The position numbers were made by a program, and so were the translations under genes. From Acidobacteriota bacterium (GTDB taxonomy: Bacteria > Acidobacteriota > Vicinamibacteria > Vicinamibacterales > JAKQTR01), in contig JAPKZO010000021.1 of the NCBI GenBank assembly GCA_026393755.1, positions 1 to 64,000 on the forward strand: a stretch of 64,000 nucleotides of DNA, given 5' to 3'. How positions within the stretch are numbered: position 1 is the first letter of the stretch; the number at the start of each line of letters is the position of its first letter. Positions 8,136 through 17,203 of the stretch are shown here, one piece after another. Below the pieces are notes generated by a model. That model saw only the letters and a list, made by a program, of their open reading frames with translations, was not told the DNA's origin and did no database searches.

Positions 8136-9124
8136 CGCCGCTTGCCTCGAATCATCGCCAGCACGTCGGGACCGATCGTCGCGTCGCGCGCGATTCTGGC
8201 CAGCAGCCACGCGCCGAGGAGGAGTTTCGGGCCGTAGGCGATCACATACAGCACCATCGAATAGGCCGCCGCCGTCGTGCGGTCCACGGAATAGAGGCCG
8301 AGCGCGAGCACGGTCAGGTACTGAAACACGCCGAGGTTGCCCGGCGTCGAGACCGGCGCGCTGCCCACCTGCAGCACCAGCAGCACCAGCAGCGCGGCCA
8401 CGGGAGGAATGGCCAGGTGGAACGCTCTGAACAGCAGGTAGTTGGTGAACGCGGAGAGCACCAGTATTACCACCGAGAGGACGAGCGCCGGGCCCAGCGT
8501 TCGGACATCACGCAACCGCACCACTTCCCCGACTGCCGCCACGCCACGGCGCGCAAACCGCGCCACGCCCTGGTGCGTGAGGGTTTCCACTTTCGCCCGG
8601 AGGAATGCCGACACGCGCGCACCCGCCAGCAGCGCCGCCACGCCGAGACCAGCGGCGATCATGCCCGCGATGGTGATGATGCGGATGGAGCCTGCAAGCC
8701 AGGGAGGGAGCGTGATCTGCAACGCGAGCCATGCGGCGGCAAGCGCGACGACGCCCGTGTCCATCAGGCGCTCGGCCACGACGGTCACGAAGGTGTGTTC
8801 GAGCGTCTGGCCCCGTGTCTTGTAGACCAGGAGCACCCGCACGAGTTCGCCGACGCGGATGGGCAGCGCGATGTTGACCGCCTGCCCGACAACCTGCGCC
8901 CGGAAGAGCACACCCAGACGCGGGGCCCCGCCGCTCTGCCGCCCGAACAGCACTTGCCAGCGCACGGTCACCAGCGCCAGCGACAGGCCGATCGAGGCGA
9001 GTGCGGCGGTCGTCCACCATGGTTCGGCCTGCCGGATCGACGCGACGAGCGCCGCGGGCGATTCGCCCCTGAACGCCAGCCACAGCGTGACCAGCCCGAT
9101 GATCGATCCGACAACAACGCGCAT
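8132..9124 (-). CDS. Flippase-like integral membrane protein (lysylphosphatidylglycerol synthase TM family)
   Basis: The product is 330 residues with about eight hydrophobic helices and no soluble catalytic domain. The N-terminus (GSIIGLVTLWLAFRG), the QVLFGRQSGGAPRLGVLFRA region and the LPIRVGELVRVLLVYK motif are typical of the UPF0104/MprF-N membrane family. In MprF this domain flips amino-acylated lipids; the solo members are of unknown substrate and often sit beside glycosyltransferases, as here. It precedes and overlaps the GT2 gene. It is divergent from the radical SAM gene across 197 bases. Confidence 0.88.
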   Translation of the reverse strand: MRVVVGSIIGLVTLWLAFRGESPAALVASIRQAEPWWTTAALASIGLSLALVTVRWQVLFGRQSGGAPRLGVLFRAQVVGQAVNIALPIRVGELVRVLLVYKTRGQTLEHTFVTVVAERLMDTGVVALAAAWLALQITLPPWLAGSIRIITIAGMIAAGLGVAALLAGARVSAFLRAKVETLTHQGVARFARRGVAAVGEVVRLRDVRTLGPALVLSVVILVLSAFTNYLLFRAFHLAIPPVAALLVLLVLQVGSAPVSTPGNLGVFQYLTVLALGLYSVDRTTAAAYSMVLYVIAYGPKLLLGAWLLARIARDATIGPDVLAMIRGKRR

Positions 9125-9321
9125 CGGTGGAAGTCTAACCTACGCCGGGCGAATGCAACCAACAGAACAGCAGGGACTTGTGTCCACCGAAGCGCTGCGC
9201 GAACGCGGGACCTCCGGCCTTGAGTGCTCGGCCCCCTCTTCGGCAGCGCGTCTCATCGGGCGTGATGGAGCCCTTTCGGCCTTCAGCGGACTCGACAAGG
9301 CGTGATATCCTGTTCGAATCG

Positions 9322-10920
9322 ATGCACAGTCTACTCATCTCGCCGCGGTTCCCGCCTACCTTCTGGTCGTACGAAGCGATTCTCAAGCTGGTCGGCAAGA
9401 AGGCGTTGATGCCTCCGCTTGGTTTGATTACGGTCGCGGCACTGCTGCCCGGCGACTGGGAATGCCGCGTCGTAGACTGCAACGTCCGTCCCGTCACCGA
9501 CGCGGAGTGGGCCTGGGCCGACATCGTGCTGCTGTCGGGCATGATCGTCCAGAAGCCGCACATGCTCGAACTGGTCGGCGAGGCGAAACGCCGCCATAAG
9601 CCGGTCGTGGTCGGCGGGCCGTATGCGACCGCGCTCCCGGACGAATTGCGCAAGGCCGGGGCCGACTTCCTCGTGCTCGACGAGGCCGAGTTGACGCTGC
9701 AGCCGTTTCTTGAAGCCCTGGCGCGGGGCGCCACAGGCGGCACCTTCACCGCAAACGGCGCGAAGCCTGACGTCACCACCACGCCGGCTCCCCGCTTCGA
9801 GCTGCTGGAACTGGCCGCCTACGACTCGATGTCCATCCAGTTCTCCCGAGGATGTCCCTTCCTGTGCGAGTTCTGCGACATCATTGTCTTGTACGGCCGG
9901 CGCCCGCGGACCAAGAAGCCCGCCCAAATGCTTGCAGAGATGGATCTGCTGTACCAAATCGGCTGGCGAGGCACGATCTTCATCGTGGACGACAACTTCG
10001 TCGGCAACCGCCAGGCGGCCAAGGAGATGCTGCGCGAATTGGTGAACTGGCAGAGCGCGCACGGCTTCCCGTTCCGTCTCGACACGGAGGCGTCAATCGA
10101 TCTCGCCCAGGACGCGGAGCTGCTCGATCTCATGGTGGCGAGCGGCTTCGGGTCGGTCTTCGTCGGCATCGAGACGCCGGACGCCGAGAGCCTGCAACGC
10201 ACGCTCAAGCATCAGAATCTCCGCCAGCCGCTCGATGAGGCGGTCGAAGCCATCACCGGATCCGGCATCCGCGTGATGGCCGGGTTCATCATCGGATTCG
10301 ACGGCGAGGCGACGGGCGCCGGAGCACGCATCGAGGAGTTCGCGGAACGCAACTCGATTCCGACGGCATTCGTCTCCATGCTGCAGGCGCTGCCCGGAAC
10401 GGCCCTGTGGGATCGACTGAGTCGCGAGGGCCGACTTCGTGCGACCACGACGGCCTCCGGCAACCAGACGTTTCTGACCAACTTCGCGCCGACGCGGCCG
10501 ATCTCGCAGGTCGCCCGGGAGTTCGTGGAGGCGTTTGAGAGGCTCTACGAACCGCGGGCGTACCTCGATCGCACGTGGCGGTACTTCCTCGCCCTGGGCG
10601 CGAAGCGGCGCGTGGCGCCGCCTGTTCGAACCGCCGCGACGCCGTTCCGGGATGTGCTGCGGTCGGCGCCAGCCCTCATCCGCATTTTCTGGCGCCAGGG
10701 TCTCGCCCGCAACACGCGCTGGAGGTTCTGGCATCACCTGGTGAGCATTGCCCGTCACAATTCGGGTGCGCTGAGCGACTACGTCACGACGTGCGCACTG
10801 AGCGAGCACTTCCTCGTATTCAGGCAACTGGTACGTCGCGATCTCGACGCGCAGTTGATGAAGATGTGCGCGTCAGAGGTGTCGCCAGCCCCTTCATCGC
10901 AGGTCGTCGTCGCTCCCTGA
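9322..10920 (+). CDS. B12-binding domain radical SAM protein, HpnP-like group
   Basis: The product is 532 residues starting at ATG 9322 (HSLLISPRFPPTFWSYE). The N-terminal third is a cobalamin-binding fold (LMPPLGLITVAALLPGDWE ... VVGGPYATALPDEL). A radical SAM domain with the [4Fe-4S] motif CPFLCEFC follows, then a C-terminal DUF4070-type region. This architecture is that of class B radical SAM methylases and the hopanoid C-2 methylase HpnP group. No squalene-hopene or other hopanoid genes are in the window, so the substrate cannot be assigned. A lipid substrate is plausible given the divergent flippase/GT2 pair. Confidence 0.88.
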   Translation: MHSLLISPRFPPTFWSYEAILKLVGKKALMPPLGLITVAALLPGDWECRVVDCNVRPVTDAEWAWADIVLLSGMIVQKPHMLELVGEAKRRHKPVVVGGPYATALPDELRKAGADFLVLDEAELTLQPFLEALARGATGGTFTANGAKPDVTTTPAPRFELLELAAYDSMSIQFSRGCPFLCEFCDIIVLYGRRPRTKKPAQMLAEMDLLYQIGWRGTIFIVDDNFVGNRQAAKEMLRELVNWQSAHGFPFRLDTEASIDLAQDAELLDLMVASGFGSVFVGIETPDAESLQRTLKHQNLRQPLDEAVEAITGSGIRVMAGFIIGFDGEATGAGARIEEFAERNSIPTAFVSMLQALPGTALWDRLSREGRLRATTTASGNQTFLTNFAPTRPISQVAREFVEAFERLYEPRAYLDRTWRYFLALGAKRRVAPPVRTAATPFRDVLRSAPALIRIFWRQGLARNTRWRFWHHLVSIARHNSGALSDYVTTCALSEHFLVFRQLVRRDLDAQLMKMCASEVSPAPSSQVVVAP

Positions 10921-11031
10921 CGTCACCCGCGGAAGGACGGCGCGATCTGCCGTGGGCAGGCCCCGGTCGAGTACTTCCTCAGGCCCTTACTCGGAAAGAG
11001 GCGCGGCATCCTGCCGGCCGTACAGAGGAAA

Positions 11032-11076
11032 GGCGGTAGGACCTGCCAGGCGATTTCCTGTTGGTCACCTACCGCC
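11032..11076 (-). terminator. Probable terminator after tRNA-Pro
   Basis: On the minus strand a 9-bp stem GGCGGTAGG/CCTACCGCC closes a 27-base loop and is followed by TTTCC. It begins 9 bases after the tRNA-Pro CCA end, so it most likely ends the merR-tRNA transcript. Confidence 0.55.
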
Positions 11077-11085
11077 TCAAGAAAC

Positions 11086-11162
11086 TGGTCGGGATGACTG
11101 GATTCGAACCAGCGACCCTCTGAACCCCATTCAGATGCGCTACCAGGCTGCGCTACATCCCG
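11086..11162 (-). tRNA. tRNA-Pro(GGG)
   Basis: This 77-nt gene encodes its CCA end. The acceptor stem CGGGATG pairs with CATCCCG. The D-arm TAGCGCAGCCTGGTAGCGCA, the anticodon stem TCTGA/TCAGA with loop ATGGGGT (anticodon GGG), and the T-arm with GGTTCGAATCC are all present. It lies 23 bases after the merR stop on the same strand. Confidence 0.96.
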
Positions 11163-11185
11163 ACGTCAACCGTTCTCAATACGCG

Positions 11186-11803
11186 TCACGCCTTTCGGCG
11201 GGCCGCTTTGCCCTTTTCTCCTTCGATCGCGACCGGCGTCTTCACGGCCGACGCATTCCCGGCCGGCGACGTCCAGGCCGGCGTCTTCGCTGCCGGCGCG
11301 CTCCCGGTCCGAACCGTCTCAGCAGGCGCCTTCCGGCCACTCGCGACTTCAGCGTCGATCCCGAGCAGCGTCGGCTGTCCAGCGCCTGTCGCTTTCCGCG
11401 GCTTCACCGCATGAACCAGCTGACCGCCCAGCATCTCCAGCAACGAGCGCAACTCGCCTTTGATCCCATCCAGCCTTCGCCTGGCGTCAGCCACCAGAAT
11501 CACCGGCTTCTGATCATCGGTCGTCACGGCGTCGCCGTCAAGTCTGCGCCGGGCGCCCGCCAGGGTCAGCCCTTCCCCATACACGAGCTGCTTGATCCGG
11601 AGCACGCGCTCGACGTCGTCCCGCCGGTAGACGCGCGGCGTGCCCGGAGATCGCGCAAAGCCCAGCGTCGGAAATTCCGACTCCCACGACCTCAGCACAT
11701 ACGGCTGCACGCTCGCGATCTCGCACACGTCGGCTGCCTTGAACAGCTCCCGATCCGGAATCTCGGCGATCGTCTCAGCCACGGTCCCCACTGACGGTTT
11801 CAA
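11186..11803 (-). CDS. MerR-family transcriptional regulator
   Basis: The frame is up to 205 residues. The winged helix-turn-helix near the N-terminus (LFKAADVCEIASVQPYVLRSWE ... RVYRRDDVERVLRIKQLVYG) is typical of MerR family DNA-binding domains. The second half (about 90-205) is a short helical region followed by a low-complexity Ala/Lys/Pro/Val-rich tail ending in GEKGKAARRKA. There is no recognisable ligand-binding domain and no cysteine pattern for metals. The frame's first codon is TTG at 11803, but a TATACT box at 11816-11811 would put transcription start there, so GTG 11791 or 11782 is the likelier start. tRNA-Pro follows on the same strand. Confidence 0.85.
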   Translation of the reverse strand: MKPSVGTVAETIAEIPDRELFKAADVCEIASVQPYVLRSWESEFPTLGFARSPGTPRVYRRDDVERVLRIKQLVYGEGLTLAGARRRLDGDAVTTDDQKPVILVADARRRLDGIKGELRSLLEMLGGQLVHAVKPRKATGAGQPTLLGIDAEVASGRKAPAETVRTGSAPAAKTPAWTSPAGNASAVKTPVAIEGEKGKAARRKA

Positions 11804-11810
11804 TGAAAAA

Positions 11811-11816
11811 AGTATA
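11811..11816 (-). promoter_or_regulatory. -10 box upstream of merR
   Basis: TATACT on the minus strand is followed by a T-run. No good -35 hexamer is seen at 16-18 bases. It bears on the choice of start codon for the MerR gene. Confidence 0.4.
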
Positions 11817-11887
11817 CCACGCCGGTTGCGACGCCACCCGCCCTGGCGCGCGGCCCGTCCTGCACCCCTGAGTCGCCGCCAGCCCCC

Positions 11888-13294
11888 TCAGCGCTTCCGC
11901 GACCGCGCCCTCACCTGAATCCGGACCGTCGTGCCCACGTACCCGAACGCCTCGCGCAGCTTGTTCACCAGAAACCGCTCATACGAGAAGTGAAACGTTG
12001 TCGCAATGTTGGTGAAGAACACAAACGTCGGCGGCGCGATGCCTACCTGTGTCGCGTAGAGGATCCGCACGGCGCGACGCCCCTTGACCACCGGAGGATT
12101 GGCGGCGGAAATCATTTCGACAAACCGGTTCAACTCGCCGGTCGGCACGCGCTTGCGCCGCGCTTCGGCCACCCGGTCGATGGTTTCGAGCAACTTGGGA
12201 AGGCGCTCGCCGGTGACGGCCGAAATGTGCAACAACGGCGCGTACTCAAGGAACTTCAGCTTCCGCTTGAGTTCGTCGTCGAACACCGCGCCCGCATCGG
12301 GCCCCTTGTCCTTCATCAAATCCCACTTGTTGACCGCGACGATCAACCCGCGTCCCGCCTTGTCCGCCTCGCCCGCAATCGTGCCGTCCTGATCGGTGGG
12401 CCCTTCGACCGCATCGAGCAGGAGCACGACGACGTCGGCGCTCACAATGGCGCGTCGCGACTGCAGCACGCTCACAGCCTCGACCGCGCCGGCCCCCGCG
12501 ACCTTGCCTGAACGTCTGATTCCGGCGGTATCAACAATTCGGAACCGCCGCTGTCTCCAGCTCAGCACGACGTCCACGGCGTCACGCGTGGTCCCTGCCA
12601 TTTCACTGACGAGCATGCGCTCCTCGCGCAGCAACCGGTTGACCAACGACGACTTGCCGACGTTCGGCCGGCCGACAATCGCGATGGCTGTTTCAATCTG
12701 TTCGTCGGCGAGGTCCCGCTCCACGTCCATATCCGATGCCTTGGCCTCCCCTGCGGCCGGCGCGGGATGTCGGGGCGTTTCTCCGCCAGGGTGACACGCG
12801 TGCGCGACAATCTGATCGAGCAGATCGCCAATGCCGTGGCCGTGCTCGGCCGAAATTTCGACAACGGGCTCGAACCCGAGCGCGTAGAACTCCAGACCGC
12901 CAGCCTTCGCCCTGTTGACGTCGCACTTGTTCAGCACGAGAACGACCGGCTTCCCGGACGATCTGAGCGCCGCGGCGATCTCCTCGTCCGCCAGCATCTT
13001 GCCGTCGGTCGCATCCACGACGAACAGCACGAGATCGGCTCCCGCAATCGCCCGGTGACCGCCAGGCGCAACCAGTGCCCGGAGCGGGTCGGCGCTGGCG
13101 CCGAACAACCCGCCAGTGTCGCAGAGTTGGAAGGTCGCGCCCTGCCACGAGACAGGCATCGCGATGACGTCCCGGGTCGTGCCGGCAATCGGCGCGACGA
13201 TGGCGCGCCGGCGACCCGCCAAGCGGTTGAACAGAGTCGACTTCCCGACGTTCGGGCGACCCACCAGGACGACGGACGGGAGCGGCCGTGGCAC
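11888..13294 (-). CDS. der: Ribosome-associated GTPase Der (EngA)
   Basis: The product is about 468 residues with two tandem GTPase domains and a C-terminal KH-like domain, needed for 50S ribosomal subunit assembly. The first G domain has GRPNVGKST, DTGGLF and NKCD; the second has GRPNVGKSS, DTAGI and NKWD. The C-terminal region ends AFGYVGTTVRIQVRARSRKR. I chose the GTG at 13294, which has AAAGGA upstream and puts VVLVGRPNVGKS at the usual distance from the start. An ATG at 13330 gives 480 residues without a visible ribosome-binding site. Confidence 0.95.
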   Translation of the reverse strand: MPRPLPSVVLVGRPNVGKSTLFNRLAGRRRAIVAPIAGTTRDVIAMPVSWQGATFQLCDTGGLFGASADPLRALVAPGGHRAIAGADLVLFVVDATDGKMLADEEIAAALRSSGKPVVLVLNKCDVNRAKAGGLEFYALGFEPVVEISAEHGHGIGDLLDQIVAHACHPGGETPRHPAPAAGEAKASDMDVERDLADEQIETAIAIVGRPNVGKSSLVNRLLREERMLVSEMAGTTRDAVDVVLSWRQRRFRIVDTAGIRRSGKVAGAGAVEAVSVLQSRRAIVSADVVVLLLDAVEGPTDQDGTIAGEADKAGRGLIVAVNKWDLMKDKGPDAGAVFDDELKRKLKFLEYAPLLHISAVTGERLPKLLETIDRVAEARRKRVPTGELNRFVEMISAANPPVVKGRRAVRILYATQVGIAPPTFVFFTNIATTFHFSYERFLVNKLREAFGYVGTTVRIQVRARSRKR

Positions 13295-13400
13295 GTGCTG
13301 TGTAATCCTTTCGCGAGGCAGGCCGATCATAGCGCGAAAGCGTCACCGGCCGAATCAATTCAAAGCCAAACCAGGCCGAGTGCCAGGCCGAACCAATTCC

Positions 13401-13429
13401 TTGACAGGCTAAGTCTATGTTTCTATGAT
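13401..13429 (+). promoter_or_regulatory. Sigma70-type promoter of the HU/IHF gene
   Basis: TTGACA (13401-13406), a 17-base spacer and TATGAT (13424-13429) form a near-consensus housekeeping promoter. It lies 35 bases before the start of the nucleoid protein gene. It is among the best promoter matches in the window, fitting strong expression. Confidence 0.8.
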
Positions 13430-13464
13430 AGTTAGCAATTGTTCAGAGAGGGAGCGCAGTCGGC

Positions 13465-13734
13465 ATGATTAAGGTGGACATCGTCGACGAGGTCGCTCGC
13501 GCGGCAAACATCACCAAGGTCAAGGCCGAAATGGCCGTTGACGCGGTGTTTGACACGATGCGGATCTCGATGCAGCGAGGCGAGCGGATAGAGCTTCGCG
13601 GGTTCGGTGTCTTCCAGGTTAAGCCCCGCAAGCGCGGTATCGGCCGTAACCCACGGACCGGTAAGGAAGTGCGGATTCCTCCGGGCCGCACGATCCGATT
13701 CAAACCCGGGAAAGAGCTTCAGGCGCTCGGCTAG
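13465..13734 (+). CDS. HU/IHF family nucleoid protein
   Basis: This 89-residue protein is the usual length for HU or IHF. The helical half (KVDIVDEVARAANITKVKAE) is followed by the beta-arm region, with ELRGFGVFQVKPRKRGIGRN, PRTGKEVRIPPGRTIRF and the KPGKELQ end. The IHF-like loop (RNPRTGKEVRIPPG) carries the minor-groove intercalating Pro. It binds and bends DNA as a dimer. AGAGGGAG lies upstream of the start. I cannot tell HU from IHF by sequence alone. Confidence 0.95.
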   Translation: MIKVDIVDEVARAANITKVKAEMAVDAVFDTMRISMQRGERIELRGFGVFQVKPRKRGIGRNPRTGKEVRIPPGRTIRFKPGKELQALG

Positions 13735-13767
13735 CCGGGGCCTGGCTTCCAGACCCTCGAGCCATTC

Positions 13768-14673
13768 GTGTCCGATTTGCAGCCCAGACCCGATCGCAAG
13801 TGGTTGAACGCGTTGCTGCTGGCAGCCACGCTCGGGACCACCACGCTCGCCGGTGCGTGCCACTGGCTCTCGTTTGAAGCGGATTTTCAGGCGAGTGCCT
13901 CCCCATTGACGGTTGGGGCCGTCGCGAATGGCCTGTGGTACTCGCTGACGATCCTCGCGATTCTCGGCGCGCACGAACTGGGGCACTACCTGGCCTGTCG
14001 CTACTACGGCATCAGCGCGTCGCTCCCCTATTTCCTGCCCATTCCATTTCCGCTGACCGGGACCGCCGGCGCCTTCATTCGGATTCGTGAGCCCATCACC
14101 ACGAAGCGGGCGCTCTTTGACATCGGGATTGCCGGTCCCCTGGCCGGGTTTGTCGTCGCCGTCCCGGCCCTCGTCATTGGCATGATGCTGTCCCGTGTGG
14201 TGGCGCTGCCGTCGGATTTTGTGGGGATGTCGCTCGGAGAACCGCTCCTGTTCAAGGCGGTAAGCTGGCTGGTCTGGGGCACGCCTCCGGAAACGATGTC
14301 GATCAACATGCACCCGATGGCCTTCGCGGCGTGGTTCGGCCTGCTGGCGACGGCGCTCAACCTGATTCCGATTGGTCAGTTCGATGGCGGACACATCGCG
14401 TACGCGGTGCTCGGACGGCATGCGCACAAGGTCACGATCGCGGCAGTGCTGTTCGCGATCGGCCTGAGTCTCTACTCGGCGTCGTGGGTCGTGTGGACGT
14501 TACTGGCGATCGGACTGCTGTTCGCGTTTGGCTGGCGCCATCCGTCGGTGTGGGACGAAACCGAACCGCTCGATTCCTCGAGGCGGTGGCTCGCGCTCCT
14601 GGCGCTGGTCATCCTCGTGCTCTGCTTCACCCCGGCTCCCATCGAGCCGCTCGATCTGATTCAACCAAAGTAG
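13768..14673 (+). CDS. Site-2 protease family (M50) membrane metalloprotease
   Basis: The product is 301 residues starting at GTG 13768. The zinc motif HELGHYL is in a transmembrane helix, and the third ligand motif is IGQFDGGHIAYAVLG (N/DPxDGG type). Hydrophobic segments are spread over the whole protein (SLTILAILGAHELGHY, FDIGIAGPLAGFVVAVPALV, WTLLAIGLLFAFGW, LALLALVILVLCF). There is no PDZ or CBS domain, so it belongs to the short EGY1-like group. Members cut membrane-spanning substrates; the target is unknown. It follows the HU gene by 33 bases. Its 3' end nearly touches that of priA. Confidence 0.9.
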   Translation: MSDLQPRPDRKWLNALLLAATLGTTTLAGACHWLSFEADFQASASPLTVGAVANGLWYSLTILAILGAHELGHYLACRYYGISASLPYFLPIPFPLTGTAGAFIRIREPITTKRALFDIGIAGPLAGFVVAVPALVIGMMLSRVVALPSDFVGMSLGEPLLFKAVSWLVWGTPPETMSINMHPMAFAAWFGLLATALNLIPIGQFDGGHIAYAVLGRHAHKVTIAAVLFAIGLSLYSASWVVWTLLAIGLLFAFGWRHPSVWDETEPLDSSRRWLALLALVILVLCFTPAPIEPLDLIQPK

Positions 14674-14680
14674 GGGGGAG

Positions 14681-17197
14681 TCAGAGCACGCTCAGCGGGT
14701 CGACGTCGACCGTGGTCTTGCGCCGAAGATCGGGGCGCGCATCGAGCGCCCGCTGCACGGCCTCACGCATCGCCCGGCGCGCGGCCGGTGCGCCCTTGAC
14801 GAAGAACTGCGCCCGATGCTCTCCCTTGAGCCGCGCCAGCGGCGCGGGGGCCGGCCCCAGCACGGTAAACGCCGAACCCGGCGCCGAGGCGGCACCGACG
14901 CGCGCCACCAGATCGGCGGCATCGGCGCTGGCTTTCGCATACGACGGCCCGCGCACCACCGCGTTGATCAGCGCGACCACCGGCGGATACCGCATCGCCC
15001 GGCGAAATTGCAGCTCGTCCTTGAAGAACGCGCCAAAATCCTGCCGGCACGCATGACGGATGCTGTAATGGTCCGGGTAGATCGTCTGAATGATCGCATC
15101 GCCCGAGATTTCGCCCCGCCCGGCGCGACCTACGACCTGTGTCAACAACTGAAACGTCCGTTCCGAGGCGCGAAAGTCCGCCAGGCCGAGGCCGACGTCG
15201 GCCGAGATCACGCCCACCAGTGTCACGCGCGGGAAGTCGTGCCCCTTCGCGATCATCTGCGTGCCGACCAGTACGTCGATCTGCCCCCTGCCGAACCGAT
15301 CGAGCAGGTCCGGAATCGCCCCGCGATGCCTGACGCTGTCGCGGTCGAGTCGCGCCACGCGTGCTTCGGGAAACGCCGCGCGCACATCCGCCTCGACCCG
15401 TTCGGTGCCGAACCCAAGCTGCTCGAGAAACGGGCCACCGCACGCCGGGCAGATCCGAGGCACCCGCGTTGAATAGTTGCAGTAGTGGCACGCCGCACCG
15501 CTCCGGCCGTGCACCACGAGCGAGACGCTGCAGTTGGGGCACTCCACCGTCCCGCCGCATTGCCGGCAGAACACGGACGTGGAATAACCCCTCCGATTCA
15601 GCAGCAGCAGCACCTGTTCCTTGCGGCTCAGCCTGCCGGCGATCGCTTCACTGAGCGCGCGGCTCAGAATGACGCCGGGGCCCACCTCGGCGAACTCGTC
15701 ACGCATGTTGATGGTGCGTACGGCAGCCAACGGCCGGTTCAGGACGCGTCGTTCGAGCGGAATCAGTTCGTACCGGCCACGCGACGCGTGCTGAAACGAC
15801 TCCATCGACGGCGTCGCCGACCCCAGCACCACCAGAGCGCCTTCCTGTTGACCGCGGACGATGGCCAGATCACGACCGTTGTATCGCGGCGAGTCCTGCT
15901 GCTTGTAAGAGCCGTCGTGCTCTTCGTCGACGACGATCAATCCGACTGACGACAACGGGGCGAAGATGGCCGAGCGCGTGCCGACGACCACGTCGATCTC
16001 GTTGCGGCGAATACGCTGCCATTGGTCGTGGCGTTCACCATCCGACAGCCCGCTGTGCTGGATCGCCACGCGGTCACCGAACCGCCGCCGGAACGCCAGA
16101 GCGGTGGCCGGCGTCAGCGCAATTTCCGGTACCAGTACGAGCGTCCGTCGCCCGGCGCGCAGCACGTGCTCCGCCAGGCGCAGGTAGAGTTCTGTCTTGC
16201 CGCTGCCGGTGACACCGTGTACGAGCGCGACCCGGAAGGCCGGCGGTGCACACAGGGCGGTCAGTCGCTCGAGCGCCGACTCCTGTTCAGTCGTCAGTTG
16301 GCGATCTGGCGCCTCGGCCGCCGCCAGTCCGTCGCCACGTCCCCATGGCCCTTCAAACGGATCGCGATCGAGGGGCACGCGGTGAATCGTGACAAGTCCT
16401 CTGGCTGCCAGGCGCCTCAGGCCGTCCGACGCCAGATGTCGATCGGCCAGCGCCGAGGTCGGCAACCCGTCCGGCGCCGACGCCAGCGCGCGCAGCGCTT
16501 CCTGCTGCCTGGGACCGAGGCCGGCGACCGGCGCCCCCGCCAACAGGCCGCGCGCGATTTCGAGCCCCTGGACCGTCGCGCGCACCACGCGGGTCGTCTT
16601 GTAGGCCTGCCGCTCCCCTTCCAGCACCTGGGCCGCCGAGATGAGACCCGCATGCTCGAGCGACCGGACCAGCGCGTTCATCGGCACCCGCGCATGGCCG
16701 CCGAGATCCTTTGCGAGGCGGCTGCGAAGCGACGACACTGGAAGCCCTCGTCCTCCAACCAGCAGGCGAAGCGCGGCATGCTGCAGCGCGGACGCTCCAC
16801 TGCCATCCGTCTCGTCGAGGCGCCGAAGGCCCGCGTCGGTCAGCGTCACGATTCGGCGGCTTTCCACCCACGCCATCGGAGGAACGGCCGCCGCGATGGC
16901 CTCGCCAGGTCCGCACGCGTAGTACTCCGACACCCACAAGGCCAGTCGGACGACCGACCCCGGCAGAAACGCGTCCTCATCCAGCACGTCGATGATGTCG
17001 CGAACTGCTCCGCTCCGCCCGCGCTCGTCGCCGTCGTCCGCCGACTCGACCGAGACCACACATCCAGTGATCGTCCTGGTGCCCAACGGCGCCAGGACGC
17101 GGCTGCCGATGGCGGGCGCATCCAGTTCTGGAGGAACGCGGTACGTGAGGAGGCCGACTGCAGGAACCGGAACCGCCACCGAGGCAAGACGCAGCAT
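14681..17197 (-). CDS. priA: Primosomal protein N' (PriA helicase)
   Basis: The product is 838 residues and restarts stalled replication forks as a 3'-5' DNA helicase. It has an N-terminal 3'-end binding domain (VPAVGLLTYRVPPEL), Walker A GVTGSGKTELY, DEEH Walker B, and an eight-Cys zinc module (CRQCGGTVECPNC, CHYC, CPACGG). The helicase C-terminal motifs ILVGTQMIAKGHDFP and GRAGRG are also present. Length and domain order are normal. It is the last gene of the minus-strand run that includes coaBC and the uracil-DNA glycosylase, six bases after the latter. Confidence 0.96.
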   Translation of the reverse strand: MLRLASVAVPVPAVGLLTYRVPPELDAPAIGSRVLAPLGTRTITGCVVSVESADDGDERGRSGAVRDIIDVLDEDAFLPGSVVRLALWVSEYYACGPGEAIAAAVPPMAWVESRRIVTLTDAGLRRLDETDGSGASALQHAALRLLVGGRGLPVSSLRSRLAKDLGGHARVPMNALVRSLEHAGLISAAQVLEGERQAYKTTRVVRATVQGLEIARGLLAGAPVAGLGPRQQEALRALASAPDGLPTSALADRHLASDGLRRLAARGLVTIHRVPLDRDPFEGPWGRGDGLAAAEAPDRQLTTEQESALERLTALCAPPAFRVALVHGVTGSGKTELYLRLAEHVLRAGRRTLVLVPEIALTPATALAFRRRFGDRVAIQHSGLSDGERHDQWQRIRRNEIDVVVGTRSAIFAPLSSVGLIVVDEEHDGSYKQQDSPRYNGRDLAIVRGQQEGALVVLGSATPSMESFQHASRGRYELIPLERRVLNRPLAAVRTINMRDEFAEVGPGVILSRALSEAIAGRLSRKEQVLLLLNRRGYSTSVFCRQCGGTVECPNCSVSLVVHGRSGAACHYCNYSTRVPRICPACGGPFLEQLGFGTERVEADVRAAFPEARVARLDRDSVRHRGAIPDLLDRFGRGQIDVLVGTQMIAKGHDFPRVTLVGVISADVGLGLADFRASERTFQLLTQVVGRAGRGEISGDAIIQTIYPDHYSIRHACRQDFGAFFKDELQFRRAMRYPPVVALINAVVRGPSYAKASADAADLVARVGAASAPGSAFTVLGPAPAPLARLKGEHRAQFFVKGAPAARRAMREAVQRALDARPDLRRKTTVDVDPLSVL

Positions 17198-17203
17198 CGG
17201 CGG

